Source: an uncultured Phascolarctobacterium sp.
GTDB taxonomy: Bacteria; Bacillota; Negativicutes; Acidaminococcales; Acidaminococcaceae
DNA length: 13,564 nucleotides
Reading direction: 5' to 3'
Assembly: GCA_900544885.1 (NCBI GenBank)
Contig: UQWU01000044.1
Coordinates: forward strand, 1-13,564
This document shows, piece after piece, positions 5,923-12,866 of this stretch. How positions within the stretch are numbered: the stretch's first letter is position 1; every line of letters starts with the position of its first letter. Under the pieces are notes generated by a model. The model made no database searches. It worked only from the letters and a program-made list of their open reading frames with translations, and was not told the origin of the DNA. The translations under genes and the position numbers were made by a program.

Positions 5923-6684
5923 TTATTCAGCAAGTTGATAAGTTTTTTTGATTTTAGCAATATGGGCTTCTACTTCAGCAGTATTCTTAAATCCGCAGCA
6001 ATATTCAAAAACCTGAGTTGCCTGCGGTGCATATTCTTTTACTGCAGCAAAATATTTATCCCATTCAATGGTACCTTGACCTATCGGCAAATGGGCATCA
6101 GCAGTAGCATCATTATCATGAACGTGACAAGCAGCCAAGCGTTCACCTAAAGATTGTACTACAGCAGGAATATCCCAACCGTTAACATGAGCATGACCTG
6201 TATCAATCAAGGATTTAGCACTCGGGAAGATATCAAACAAAGCCATATATTCCGGTAAATCAAATAATAAACTGTTTTTAGTACGTAAGCCAACATTTTC
6301 AATCAGCATTTGTACTTCGTATTTTTCAGCAATCTTAGCCAGCTGACGTAAACGGCGGATAACACGAGCTTGAACAAGTTCTTTATCGCCTTCCCATTCT
6401 TCATTGGTATGTACTACAACGAAATCAGCTTTAATTTTTTGCGCATAAGCAAAGGTTTTTTCAAAAATTTTAATATAATTTTTTTGTTTACTATCAGCTA
6501 AGTTTACAGCTACACATGGGCCATGTACAGATAAAGCACGCTCGCCCCAAGCTGCGACTTCGTTATTCCAATAATAATCCTTACCAAATTCATAAAAGAA
6601 TTCGATACCATATTCTTTGCTTAATTCCCTAAGGGCAAATTTAGGAAATCCGGGGAATAGTAAATCACTTACTTCAAACTGCAT
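5923..6684 (-). CDS. Xylose-isomerase-like TIM-barrel enzyme (sugar phosphate isomerase/epimerase family)
   Basis: This 253-residue soluble protein is of the AP-endonuclease-2/xylose-isomerase-like TIM-barrel superfamily. The metal-site pattern is present: E129 (LIENVG), D161 and H164 (IDTGHAHVN), the HVHDND motif with H187 and H189 (187-192), and E227 (VFEY). An HTNEEWEG loop (92-99) follows an early strand. Members isomerise or epimerise sugars and related compounds, or cleave DNA; the operon context argues for a sugar-type substrate. The ATG at 6684 is preferred because GGAGG (6697-6693) lies 8 nt before it; a TTG at 6699 overlaps that site. It begins 1 nt after the ATPase stop, implying translational coupling. 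In E. coli the ugp operon ends in the unrelated phosphodiesterase UgpQ, and this gene holds the equivalent place. Confidence 0.8.
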   Translation of the reverse strand: MQFEVSDLLFPGFPKFALRELSKEYGIEFFYEFGKDYYWNNEVAAWGERALSVHGPCVAVNLADSKQKNYIKIFEKTFAYAQKIKADFVVVHTNEEWEGDKELVQARVIRRLRQLAKIAEKYEVQMLIENVGLRTKNSLLFDLPEYMALFDIFPSAKSLIDTGHAHVNGWDIPAVVQSLGERLAACHVHDNDATADAHLPIGQGTIEWDKYFAAVKEYAPQATQVFEYCCGFKNTAEVEAHIAKIKKTYQLAE

Positions 6685-6685
6685 A

Positions 6686-7780
6686 TTATTTGCCTCCAAG
6701 CTCTAAGTTTTCTTCTGTTTCTACATCAAACAGGCAGACATTTCTCCAATCAAAATCAAAACCAGTGCATTTTTCCATTTCAATATTTTGATCACTAGCT
6801 TGCATATAAAAATTTTCGCCACTGGACAATGCCATAGTTGCTGTTTTTAAGTTGCCTGTATTTTCTACAAAATCAACCTTACCTGTAATCATAGCATTGC
6901 CAAAGCTAGGAATGCAAGCTTCAGGACGCAAACCAAATAAAACTTTTTTACGACCACCAACTAATTTAATTTTGTCAGCAGGCAGGTTTAATACACATTG
7001 AGCCACAATTAATTTATTATCAACCACTTCAGCTTGCAAAATATTCATAGCCGGAGAACCAATAAAAGTAGCAACAAAGGTATTTGCCGGATGATGATAA
7101 ATATTAGTCGGAGTATCGATTTGTTGAATTTTACCTTGATTCATAACAGCAATACGATGAGCAACAGTCATTGCTTCAATCTGATCATGGGTTACATAAA
7201 CCATGGTAGGTTTAAACATTTCATGAATTTTTACTAATTCAGTTCTAGCTTTCTGACGTAGCTTAGCATCCAGGTTGGACAGCGGTTCGTCAAGCAGAAA
7301 ATAAGGAGAATGTTTTACTAACGCACGGCACAAAGCAACACGTTGTTTTTGACCGCCACTCAACTCATGAGTCTTTTTATTTTCGTAACCTTCCAGATGA
7401 AGGATTTCCATAGCTTGTCTAGTACGACGTTCAATTTCATCTTTCGGCAATTTTTGTAATTGCAGACCAAAGGTAATGTTTTCCCAGACAGTCAGATGCG
7501 GGAATAAAGCATAGCTTTGAAATACCATCGCAATATTACGTTCGCCCGGAGCAACATTATTAACAACTTTGTCACCCATGTATAATTCACCAGAAGTAAT
7601 TTCTTCAAAACCGGCAATCATACGCAGAGTAGTGGTTTTACCGCAGCCGGAAGGTCCGAGCAGGATTAAACGTTCACCTTTTCTGATATCCAAATTTAAC
7701 TCATTGATGACAATATTTTTACCATATGCTTTTTGAACATTAGCAAATCTAATGCTGTACTCATTTGTAGTGTTTTCCAT
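6686..7780 (-). CDS. ugpC: ABC importer ATPase, UgpC/MalK-type
   Basis: This 364-residue ATPase powers the neighbouring permeases. Its motifs are Walker A GPSGCGKTT (42-50), Q-loop VFQSYALFPH (Q88), signature LSGGQKQR (140-147), Walker B FLLDEPLSNLD (161-171), and H-loop YVTHD (195-199). The C-terminal extension from about residue 235 is the OB/TOBE-type regulatory domain of the MalK/UgpC subfamily, including LFGLRPE (281-287). The gene starts 4 nt after the permease stop, with its AGGA site inside the end of that gene. The symbol reflects family and operon position; related importers of maltose-like sugars use very similar ATPases, so substrate cannot be read from this subunit. The C-terminal end is acidic (VETEENLELGGK). 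Confidence 0.85.
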   Translation of the reverse strand: MENTTNEYSIRFANVQKAYGKNIVINELNLDIRKGERLILLGPSGCGKTTTLRMIAGFEEITSGELYMGDKVVNNVAPGERNIAMVFQSYALFPHLTVWENITFGLQLQKLPKDEIERRTRQAMEILHLEGYENKKTHELSGGQKQRVALCRALVKHSPYFLLDEPLSNLDAKLRQKARTELVKIHEMFKPTMVYVTHDQIEAMTVAHRIAVMNQGKIQQIDTPTNIYHHPANTFVATFIGSPAMNILQAEVVDNKLIVAQCVLNLPADKIKLVGGRKKVLFGLRPEACIPSFGNAMITGKVDFVENTGNLKTATMALSSGENFYMQASDQNIEMEKCTGFDFDWRNVCLFDVETEENLELGGK

Positions 7781-7784
7781 TTTT

Positions 7785-8621
7785 TTATCCTTTCACGCCA
7801 GATTGCATAAATGTATTGATGATAAATTTTTGACAGAAAATGTACAGAACCAAAGGCGGTAAGCTTGTCAATGTTGCTACTGCCATTGCTACACCCCATT
7901 CACTGCCGCCTTCAGCACTGATAAACATTTGCAGTGCCAACGGTAACGTCAAATTGGATTTATCCTGTAAAATCAGCAAAGGCCAGAAATATTCATTCCA
8001 GCTGTTGATGAAAAACAGAATGGAGATTGCCAGAATAGAAGGTTTAATCAGCGGTACGACAACCTTGCTCAATACTTGGAAAGGTTTAGCACCATCTAAA
8101 ATTGCCGCTTCCAGCAAAGGTTTAGGAATACCGCGCATAGTCTGACGCATCAGGAAAATGCCCATGCCATCTACCAGACCAGGCAGCATAACACCATAAG
8201 GAGTATCCAATAAGCCTAATTTAGACATCATCAAATAGTTAGGCATGATCAGTACAGTAATAGGAATAAAGAATGTCAACAACATACTGTTGAATACGGT
8301 TTCTTTATATTTGAAATCATAATAAACAAAAGCAAAGGCAGCCAGAACACTTGTCAAAGCCTTACTCAGAGTAACTACAATAGCAATGTAAAAAGTGTTC
8401 CAGATATAAGTAAATAACGGGAAGTTCTCCAAAACATACAAATAATTATCGAAAGTCGGCGGGAAAGGCAAAGGATTCAAAGTAGATTCAAATACCTGAT
8501 TCAGATCTTTTAAAGAAGTGGACAGCATGAAAACAATAGGCCACAACATTAAAAAAACAGCAATTAACAGGAATACATGCCACTGCCATTCATCACGCCA
8601 GCTGTGCATTTTAGTTTTCAT
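7785..8621 (-). CDS. ugpE: ABC importer permease, UgpE/MalG-type
   Basis: This 278-residue inner-membrane permease has about six hydrophobic segments (roughly 14-34, 72-98, 111-131, 142-160, 192-212, 242-265). The cytoplasmic EAA coupling loop is EAAILDGAKPFQVL (171-184), which docks onto the ATPase. The length and the N-terminal pattern of one helix followed by STSLKDLNQVF match the MalG/UgpE group of carbohydrate-type importers. Its ATG at 8621 overlaps the preceding permease gene by 11 nt, and an AAGGTG site lies 5 nt upstream. It forms a heterodimer with the upstream permease. Confidence 0.85.
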   Translation of the reverse strand: MKTKMHSWRDEWQWHVFLLIAVFLMLWPIVFMLSTSLKDLNQVFESTLNPLPFPPTFDNYLYVLENFPLFTYIWNTFYIAIVVTLSKALTSVLAAFAFVYYDFKYKETVFNSMLLTFFIPITVLIMPNYLMMSKLGLLDTPYGVMLPGLVDGMGIFLMRQTMRGIPKPLLEAAILDGAKPFQVLSKVVVPLIKPSILAISILFFINSWNEYFWPLLILQDKSNLTLPLALQMFISAEGGSEWGVAMAVATLTSLPPLVLYIFCQKFIINTFMQSGVKG

Positions 8622-9489
8622 AGTACACCTTCTTCTCTAAATATTTATTCTTCACAAAGAGGAATATCAAGTAGCAGACCATAGTGATAACAGCATATGC
8701 CGCACTACGTCCTGTCTGGAAGAAAGTAAAAGCATACTGATAAATAATATATACCAGGTTAGAGCTGCCTTGGTCAGGACCGCCTTGGGTCAGCATATTT
8801 ACAGGAACAAGTACATATTGCAGACCGAATACTACAGTTATCGTAAACACATAAATCGCAGTTGAAGAGGTCATAGGTAAAATGATTTTTTTGAAGATAA
8901 CCCAGTTGGAAGCATTTTCCAATTTAGCTGCTTCAATCATTTCTTTCGGTACAGCAACCATTGCTGCCAACATAACAATCAGATTGTAACCGAATACTTT
9001 CCAACCGATAGTAGTGCAGATTGCAAAAATTACAAGATAGTTCTCTTTAAACCAACGAGGAGATTCCATAGAGAACCAGCCTAAAACAATATTCAAAGGA
9101 CCTGCCAGCGGATTATAAATCCACAAAAACAAGATGCTGGCAACAGCTAAAGATAAAGTAGAAGGCAAAAACAGTGCAGAGCGATAGAAAGCACTCCATT
9201 TATGCACTAAATGACCTAAAATAAAAGAATAAATGTATGGCAATACAAAATTCAAAATCAACATAATAACTACGAAAAGTACAGTGTTGATTAAAATTTT
9301 GATTAATTCAGCAGAACCCAAAATGTGGGTGAAGTTTTCCAGTCCGACAAAAGTCATATTCGGACTTACCATATTCCAAGAGAAGAAGCTCAAATATATA
9401 TTCTGCAGCAGAGGCCAGTAAAAGAAAACTATGAAAAGCACTGCAGCAGGAAGTAAATACAAGAAAGCTTCCTTACTATTCTTACTCAT
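8611..9489 (-). CDS. ugpA: ABC importer permease, UgpA/MalF-type
   Basis: This 292-residue inner-membrane permease has a start like other UgpA-type proteins: a first helix with YLLPAAVLFIVFFYWPL, then LSFFSW and F-V-G-L-E-N-F. The coupling loop is EAAKLENASNWVIFKKIILP (186-205). Further helices lie at about 66-92, 105-125, 152-180 and 208-230, with a last one near the C-terminus. Its start follows AAGGAG by 6 nt. The gene is separated from the binding-protein gene by 135 nt that contain a strong hairpin. With the UgpE-type partner it forms the channel. Confidence 0.85.
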   Translation of the reverse strand: MSKNSKEAFLYLLPAAVLFIVFFYWPLLQNIYLSFFSWNMVSPNMTFVGLENFTHILGSAELIKILINTVLFVVIMLILNFVLPYIYSFILGHLVHKWSAFYRSALFLPSTLSLAVASILFLWIYNPLAGPLNIVLGWFSMESPRWFKENYLVIFAICTTIGWKVFGYNLIVMLAAMVAVPKEMIEAAKLENASNWVIFKKIILPMTSSTAIYVFTITVVFGLQYVLVPVNMLTQGGPDQGSSNLVYIIYQYAFTFFQTGRSAAYAVITMVCYLIFLFVKNKYLEKKVYYEN

Positions 9490-9551
9490 GATGACTCCTT
9501 ATATCCAAAATATCCTATAACATTCAATAAAAGTATAAACTATTTTTATAT

Positions 9552-9590
9552 GGATAAAGAGAATGCCGCCCTAGGCGGCATCCTCTATCC
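9552..9590 (-). promoter_or_regulatory. Strong intercistronic hairpin after the binding-protein gene
   Basis: Arms 9552-9570 and 9574-9590 form a long stem with a GC-rich core (GCCGCC against GGCGGC, 3-nt loop), one wobble and a 2-nt bulge. No run of T follows it on the - strand (the next bases read ATATAAAAATAG), so it is not a standard terminator. Its position just after the first gene of an importer operon fits a structure that protects the upstream message, so the binding protein is made in excess over the permeases. Partial termination remains possible. Confidence 0.65.
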
Positions 9591-9624
9591 ACACAAAAGC
9601 TCTCTATTCGTATCGTAGCTTATA

Positions 9625-10926
9625 TTATTGCAACAATTTATCGATTTTTACAGCAGTTTGATGCAGAGCGTCAGCAGCACTCATTTGGCCGCTCAGAATA
9701 ACGTCACGAGCGTCAATCAAAAGTTGTTCTGCTTGCAGACCATTAGCACCAGGGAAACTTGCCCATTTAGTAACTTTGCCCATTTCAGCCAAAGCCATTT
9801 TAATGTTCGGGTTTTCATCTGCTAATTTTTTGAAGCCTTTAGGATCATCAGCTACACCTTTGCGAGGAGGCAGATAACCGGTACCGGTGGACCATTTAGC
9901 CAGGTTTTCAGGAGATTCCAGGAATTTGATAAATTCAACAGCAGCTTTTTGTTTTTCAGCATCTTTGGAGAATACCATCAGGAAATTACCGCCTGCAGGA
10001 ATCTTAACTTCTTTACCTTCAAATGCCGGGAACGGAGATGCTTTTACTTGGAATTTAGCACTCTTTTCAAAGTTTGCACGTTTACCGATAGTAGTGCAAA
10101 CCATACCCAGTTTACCACTCAGATAAGCTTGGAAGCCTTCTTCGTTAGTAGCATGCAGACCGCTACCATCTTTAACCATATCAGCAATTACTTGATATGC
10201 AGCAGCAGATTCAGGATTATCAAAGCCGGAAACGGTTTTGCCGTTAACTTTTTTCAGCATTTGACCACCATTGGATTCGATAAGAGCTTGTTGAGTCCAG
10301 TTATCAGCATATTCTTGCATGAAGAAGCCCATGTTACCTGTTTTTTCTTTAATTTGTTTAGCAGCTTTATGAACTTCAGCCCAGGTTTTAGGCGGGTTGT
10401 TAGGATCTAAGCCTGCTTTTTCGAAGATTTCCGGATTGTAGAATAATACCGGTACACTTACAGAGTACGGCAGACCAATTTGTTTACCGTCATCAGTTTG
10501 AGCCAAGCTTAATACGTTCGGCAGGTAGTTATCTTTCATGTAGTTTTCATCGCCAGCTGCTTTGAAAGCTTCATTCAGATTGGTATATTTAAAGTTTTCA
10601 GCTGCGTAGTTCAGGAAGGAATAACCCATTTGTACTACATCAGGATTTTTACCGGATGCCATAGCAGCTTGCAGGTTTTGAGTCAAGCCTTTATACATAT
10701 CCGGGTTATATTTTTCTACTACTTCAATGTTCGGATGGGTTTTGTTGAACTCTGCTACTAATTCTTTAACAGTTGCACCGCCAAAGCTTTCAGCAGCTAC
10801 GTGCCAATATTCAATTTGTACTTTTTTACCGCTGTCAGCACTTTTTTTATCGCTACCGCAACCGACAATAGCAGTAGTTGCTAACAAGGAAACCATAGCC
10901 GCAGCTAAAACTTTCTTAAATTTCAT
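9625..10926 (-). CDS. ugpB: Extracellular solute-binding lipoprotein, UgpB-like
   Basis: This 433-residue substrate-binding protein belongs to the family-1 binding proteins. It has a lipoprotein signal with lipobox IVGC (20-23), followed by a charged, serine-containing linker, so it is lipid-anchored outside the cytoplasmic membrane. Landmarks shared with UgpB include YWH near the mature start, PVLFYNPEIFEKAGLDP followed by NPPKTW, and STGTGYLPP near the end. These favour a glycerol-3-phosphate or glycerophosphodiester ligand, but many family-1 sugar-binding proteins share them, so the ligand is uncertain. The ribosome binding site GGAGG lies about 10 nt before ATG 10926, slightly farther than usual. 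It is the first gene of the operon and follows the TTAACA box array. Confidence 0.8.
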   Translation of the reverse strand: MKFKKVLAAAMVSLLATTAIVGCGSDKKSADSGKKVQIEYWHVAAESFGGATVKELVAEFNKTHPNIEVVEKYNPDMYKGLTQNLQAAMASGKNPDVVQMGYSFLNYAAENFKYTNLNEAFKAAGDENYMKDNYLPNVLSLAQTDDGKQIGLPYSVSVPVLFYNPEIFEKAGLDPNNPPKTWAEVHKAAKQIKEKTGNMGFFMQEYADNWTQQALIESNGGQMLKKVNGKTVSGFDNPESAAAYQVIADMVKDGSGLHATNEEGFQAYLSGKLGMVCTTIGKRANFEKSAKFQVKASPFPAFEGKEVKIPAGGNFLMVFSKDAEKQKAAVEFIKFLESPENLAKWSTGTGYLPPRKGVADDPKGFKKLADENPNIKMALAEMGKVTKWASFPGANGLQAEQLLIDARDVILSGQMSAADALHQTAVKIDKLLQ

Positions 10927-10978
10927 CTTTTAAAATCCTCCTTTTTTGTTTTACGATGAATTTTAATACTGAATCCAT

Positions 10979-11061
10979 TGTATAGAAAGAATGTTAAATA
11001 CAAAGCAGATGAATGTTAAATCTATGTTAAATCGCCTAATATTTTGTTTTAAATTTAACAT
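10979..11061 (-). promoter_or_regulatory. Operon promoter region with phased TTAACA boxes (Pho-box-like)
   Basis: Three identical 9-bp boxes (ATTTAACAT on the - strand) lie at 10991-10999, 11013-11021 and 11024-11032. Their starts are 22 and 11 bp apart, so they sit on one face of the helix. The pair 11014-11030 reads exactly TTAACA-N5-TTAACA. An oppositely oriented copy lies at 11053-11061, with another at 11075-11083, again 22 bp apart. A candidate -10 (TATACA, 10984-10979) has no good -35, as expected of an activator-dependent promoter. The spacing and sequence match the PhoP box described for Bacillus subtilis, and E. coli ugp is a PhoB target. Control by phosphate starvation is an inference. 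Confidence 0.6.
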
Positions 11062-11110
11062 ATTCTTATTCTAAATTTAACATTAGACATTTTTTATCTA
11101 AATTTACACT
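11062..11110 (-). repeat. Distal boxes and degenerate copies upstream of the importer operon
   Basis: Beyond the promoter-proximal boxes lie one exact copy (11075-11083, ATGTTAAAT on the - strand) and a longer near-repeat. The + strand reads TCTAAATTTAACA at 11070-11082 and TCTAAATTTACAC at 11097-11109, differing by one indel-like shift. These copies point the opposite way from the three proximal boxes and are not all in 11-bp phase. They could be extra regulator sites or AT-rich drift. Confidence 0.4.
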
Positions 11111-11155
11111 TAATAAGCATATTTTTTACTGAATATTTAGCACAAAAATGAAATA

Positions 11156-11193
11156 AACGTCTAAAGACTTCTTTTATAAAGTCTTTAGACGTT
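11156..11193 (-). terminator. Terminator of the suf operon
   Basis: A perfect 15-bp stem (AACGTCTAAAGACTT at 11156-11170, complementary to 11179-11193) has an 8-nt loop. Read leftward it is followed by the U-rich TTATTTCATTTTT. It begins 14 nt after the SufU stop codon. The other side lacks a T run, so it works mainly in the suf direction. Confidence 0.82.
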
Positions 11194-11206
11194 CAGAAAC
11201 TTACAA

Positions 11207-11641
11207 TTATTTTTTATTTTCATTAAGCATCTGTTCCAAAGTATGCCAACCAAGCACAGCACATTTTACACGTGCCGGCATATGGCTTACATCCTGTAGA
11301 ACACCTGCTTCTTCCAGCTCTTCTATTTCTTCTTCACTTGCATTGCTTTGAATCATGCGTAGAAAAATATCTGCCAGACGCAACGCCTCTTCCTTTGGTT
11401 TACCGATAACCAAATCCAGCATCATATCGGCGCTAGCCTGTGAAATAGCACAACCACTTCCTTGAAAAGCACCGTCGATAACAATGCCGTTTTCAACCTT
11501 CAGTTTCATGGTAATATCATCGCCACAGGTAGGATTATAACCACGCATTTCCATGTCCGCATCAGGCAATTCATGCTTATGTGCCGGATGCATATTATGG
11601 TCAATTAAAATTTCATTATAAAAGCTTCTATTATCTGCCAT
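11207..11641 (-). CDS. sufU: SufU, zinc-dependent sulfur-transfer partner of SufS
   Basis: This 144-residue protein is of the IscU/SufU fold. The zinc ligands expected for SufU are visible: C39 and D41 in NPTCGDD, C64 in GSGCAIS, and C127 near the C-terminus (VKCAVLGW). The insertion between the second and third cysteines, around residues 81-118, marks it as SufU rather than IscU. It accepts persulfide sulfur from SufS for cluster assembly by the Suf scaffold. Its ATG overlaps the end of sufS by 11 nt, suggesting coupled translation. It is the last gene before the terminator. Confidence 0.92.
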   Translation of the reverse strand: MADNRSFYNEILIDHNMHPAHKHELPDADMEMRGYNPTCGDDITMKLKVENGIVIDGAFQGSGCAISQASADMMLDLVIGKPKEEALRLADIFLRMIQSNASEEEIEELEEAGVLQDVSHMPARVKCAVLGWHTLEQMLNENKK

Positions 11642-12866
11642 AACCCATTCTCTCCCTAATAGTACTCAAGCTGTCGATAAAACGCTTGATATCTGCTGCA
11701 TCATTATAAAAGGCAAAACTTGCTCTAGCAGTCGCACCTGTGCACAGATGATCTAAAAGCGGCTGAGCACAATGATTTCCCGCACGGATATTAACTCCAT
11801 CAGCATCTAAAATAGCTGCAATATCATGGGGATGTACGCCTTCTACAGTAAAGGTAATAATACCCTTATGATCTTCTACATACGGAGAACCGATAATATT
11901 AACACCTTTAATCTTCTGCATAGCGGTAAACGCTAATTCAGTTAACGCAGCTTCACGCTCTTCAATAATATCAAAGCCCACGCTATTAATATAATCTATA
12001 GCAGCATGTAAGCCTGCTACACCTGCTGCATTAACAGTACCTGCTTCAAATTTATGCGGCAGCGGAGCATATTCCTGACCATCACGGCTAACCATGCTAA
12101 TCATTTCACCACCACGCAAAAACGGCGGCATAGCTTCCAGCAATGCTTTTTTACCATATAAAACACCGATTCCCATAGGACCAAACATTTTATGACCACT
12201 AAAAGCTAAGAAATCAGCATCTAATTTCTGTACGTCAATTGCCATATGCGGTGCACTTTGTGCAGCATCAACAACTACAACAGCACCTACCTTATGTGCC
12301 AGCTCAATAGCTTTTTCAATTGGATTCAAGCGGCCTAAAACATTAGAAATCTGTGCCATAGCTACGATTTTAGTTTTTTCGGTAATCGCTTGCTGTAAAT
12401 CCTTATCAGAAATACTGCCATCTACCGCACAATCAATATATTTTACTACTGCACCTGTAGCTTCTGCAGCCATACGCCAAGGCAGCATATTGCTGTGATG
12501 CTCCATAATAGTAGTAACAATTTCATCGCCTGGTTTTAAATTATGCAATGCATAACTGAAAGCAACTAAATTCAGGCTTTCAGTAGTATTACGGGTAAAG
12601 ATAGTTTCCTCCATATACTTAGCATTGATAAATTTCTGCACTGCCACACGTGCATTTTCATAAACATCAGTAGCTTCCATTGCCAGTTGATATAAGCCAC
12701 GCAACGGATTAGCATTATGTTTAAGATAAAAATCACGTTCTGCCTCAATAACACATAAAGGTCGTTGAGCGGTCGCTGCATTATCTAAATAAGCAACATC
12801 AGTATGCTGCAATAGAGGAAAATCTTTTTTATAGTCATAAGCAAGCATGTCTCTATTATTCACCAT
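11631..12866 (-). CDS. sufS: SufS, group II cysteine desulfurase
   Basis: This 411-residue PLP enzyme takes sulfur from cysteine, releasing alanine. Landmarks are LDNAATAQRP near the start (27-36), H123 and H124 in MEHHSNMLPW, D200 and Q203 in VVVDAAQSAPH, the PLP lysine K226 in FSGHKMFGP, and the catalytic C366 in RAGNHCAQPLL. The RAGxHCA context and full length identify SufS/CsdA-type (group II) rather than NifS/IscS. ATG 12866 overlaps sufD by 11 nt, with AGGAG upstream at a slightly long distance; M7 is an alternative start. The protein pairs with SufU, whose gene follows directly. Confidence 0.94.
   Translation of the reverse strand: MVNNRDMLAYDYKKDFPLLQHTDVAYLDNAATAQRPLCVIEAERDFYLKHNANPLRGLYQLAMEATDVYENARVAVQKFINAKYMEETIFTRNTTESLNLVAFSYALHNLKPGDEIVTTIMEHHSNMLPWRMAAEATGAVVKYIDCAVDGSISDKDLQQAITEKTKIVAMAQISNVLGRLNPIEKAIELAHKVGAVVVVDAAQSAPHMAIDVQKLDADFLAFSGHKMFGPMGIGVLYGKKALLEAMPPFLRGGEMISMVSRDGQEYAPLPHKFEAGTVNAAGVAGLHAAIDYINSVGFDIIEEREAALTELAFTAMQKIKGVNIIGSPYVEDHKGIITFTVEGVHPHDIAAILDADGVNIRAGNHCAQPLLDHLCTGATARASFAFYNDAADIKRFIDSLSTIRERMGYGR

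Noticed and set aside
6685..6699. TTG start at 6699 for the TIM-barrel gene
   Set aside because: It would overlap the GGAGG site that serves the ATG at 6684, and the family starts near the latter.
7840..8145. 101-codon + strand ORF opposite the UgpE-type permease
   Set aside because: It is a shadow of the permease frame with no translation signal and no recognisable product.
9552..9590. Hairpin read as a terminator after the binding-protein gene
   Set aside because: No T run follows the stem in the direction of transcription, and the permease genes downstream have no evident promoter of their own.
9949..10410. 153-codon + strand ORF opposite the binding-protein gene
   Set aside because: It is antisense to a clear lipoprotein gene, very rich in Phe and Ser as expected for a shadow frame, and has no ribosome binding site.
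10991..11109. Repeat cluster as a CRISPR or origin iteron array
   Set aside because: Boxes are only 9 bp, lie in both orientations, have no unique spacers, and sit directly at a promoter.
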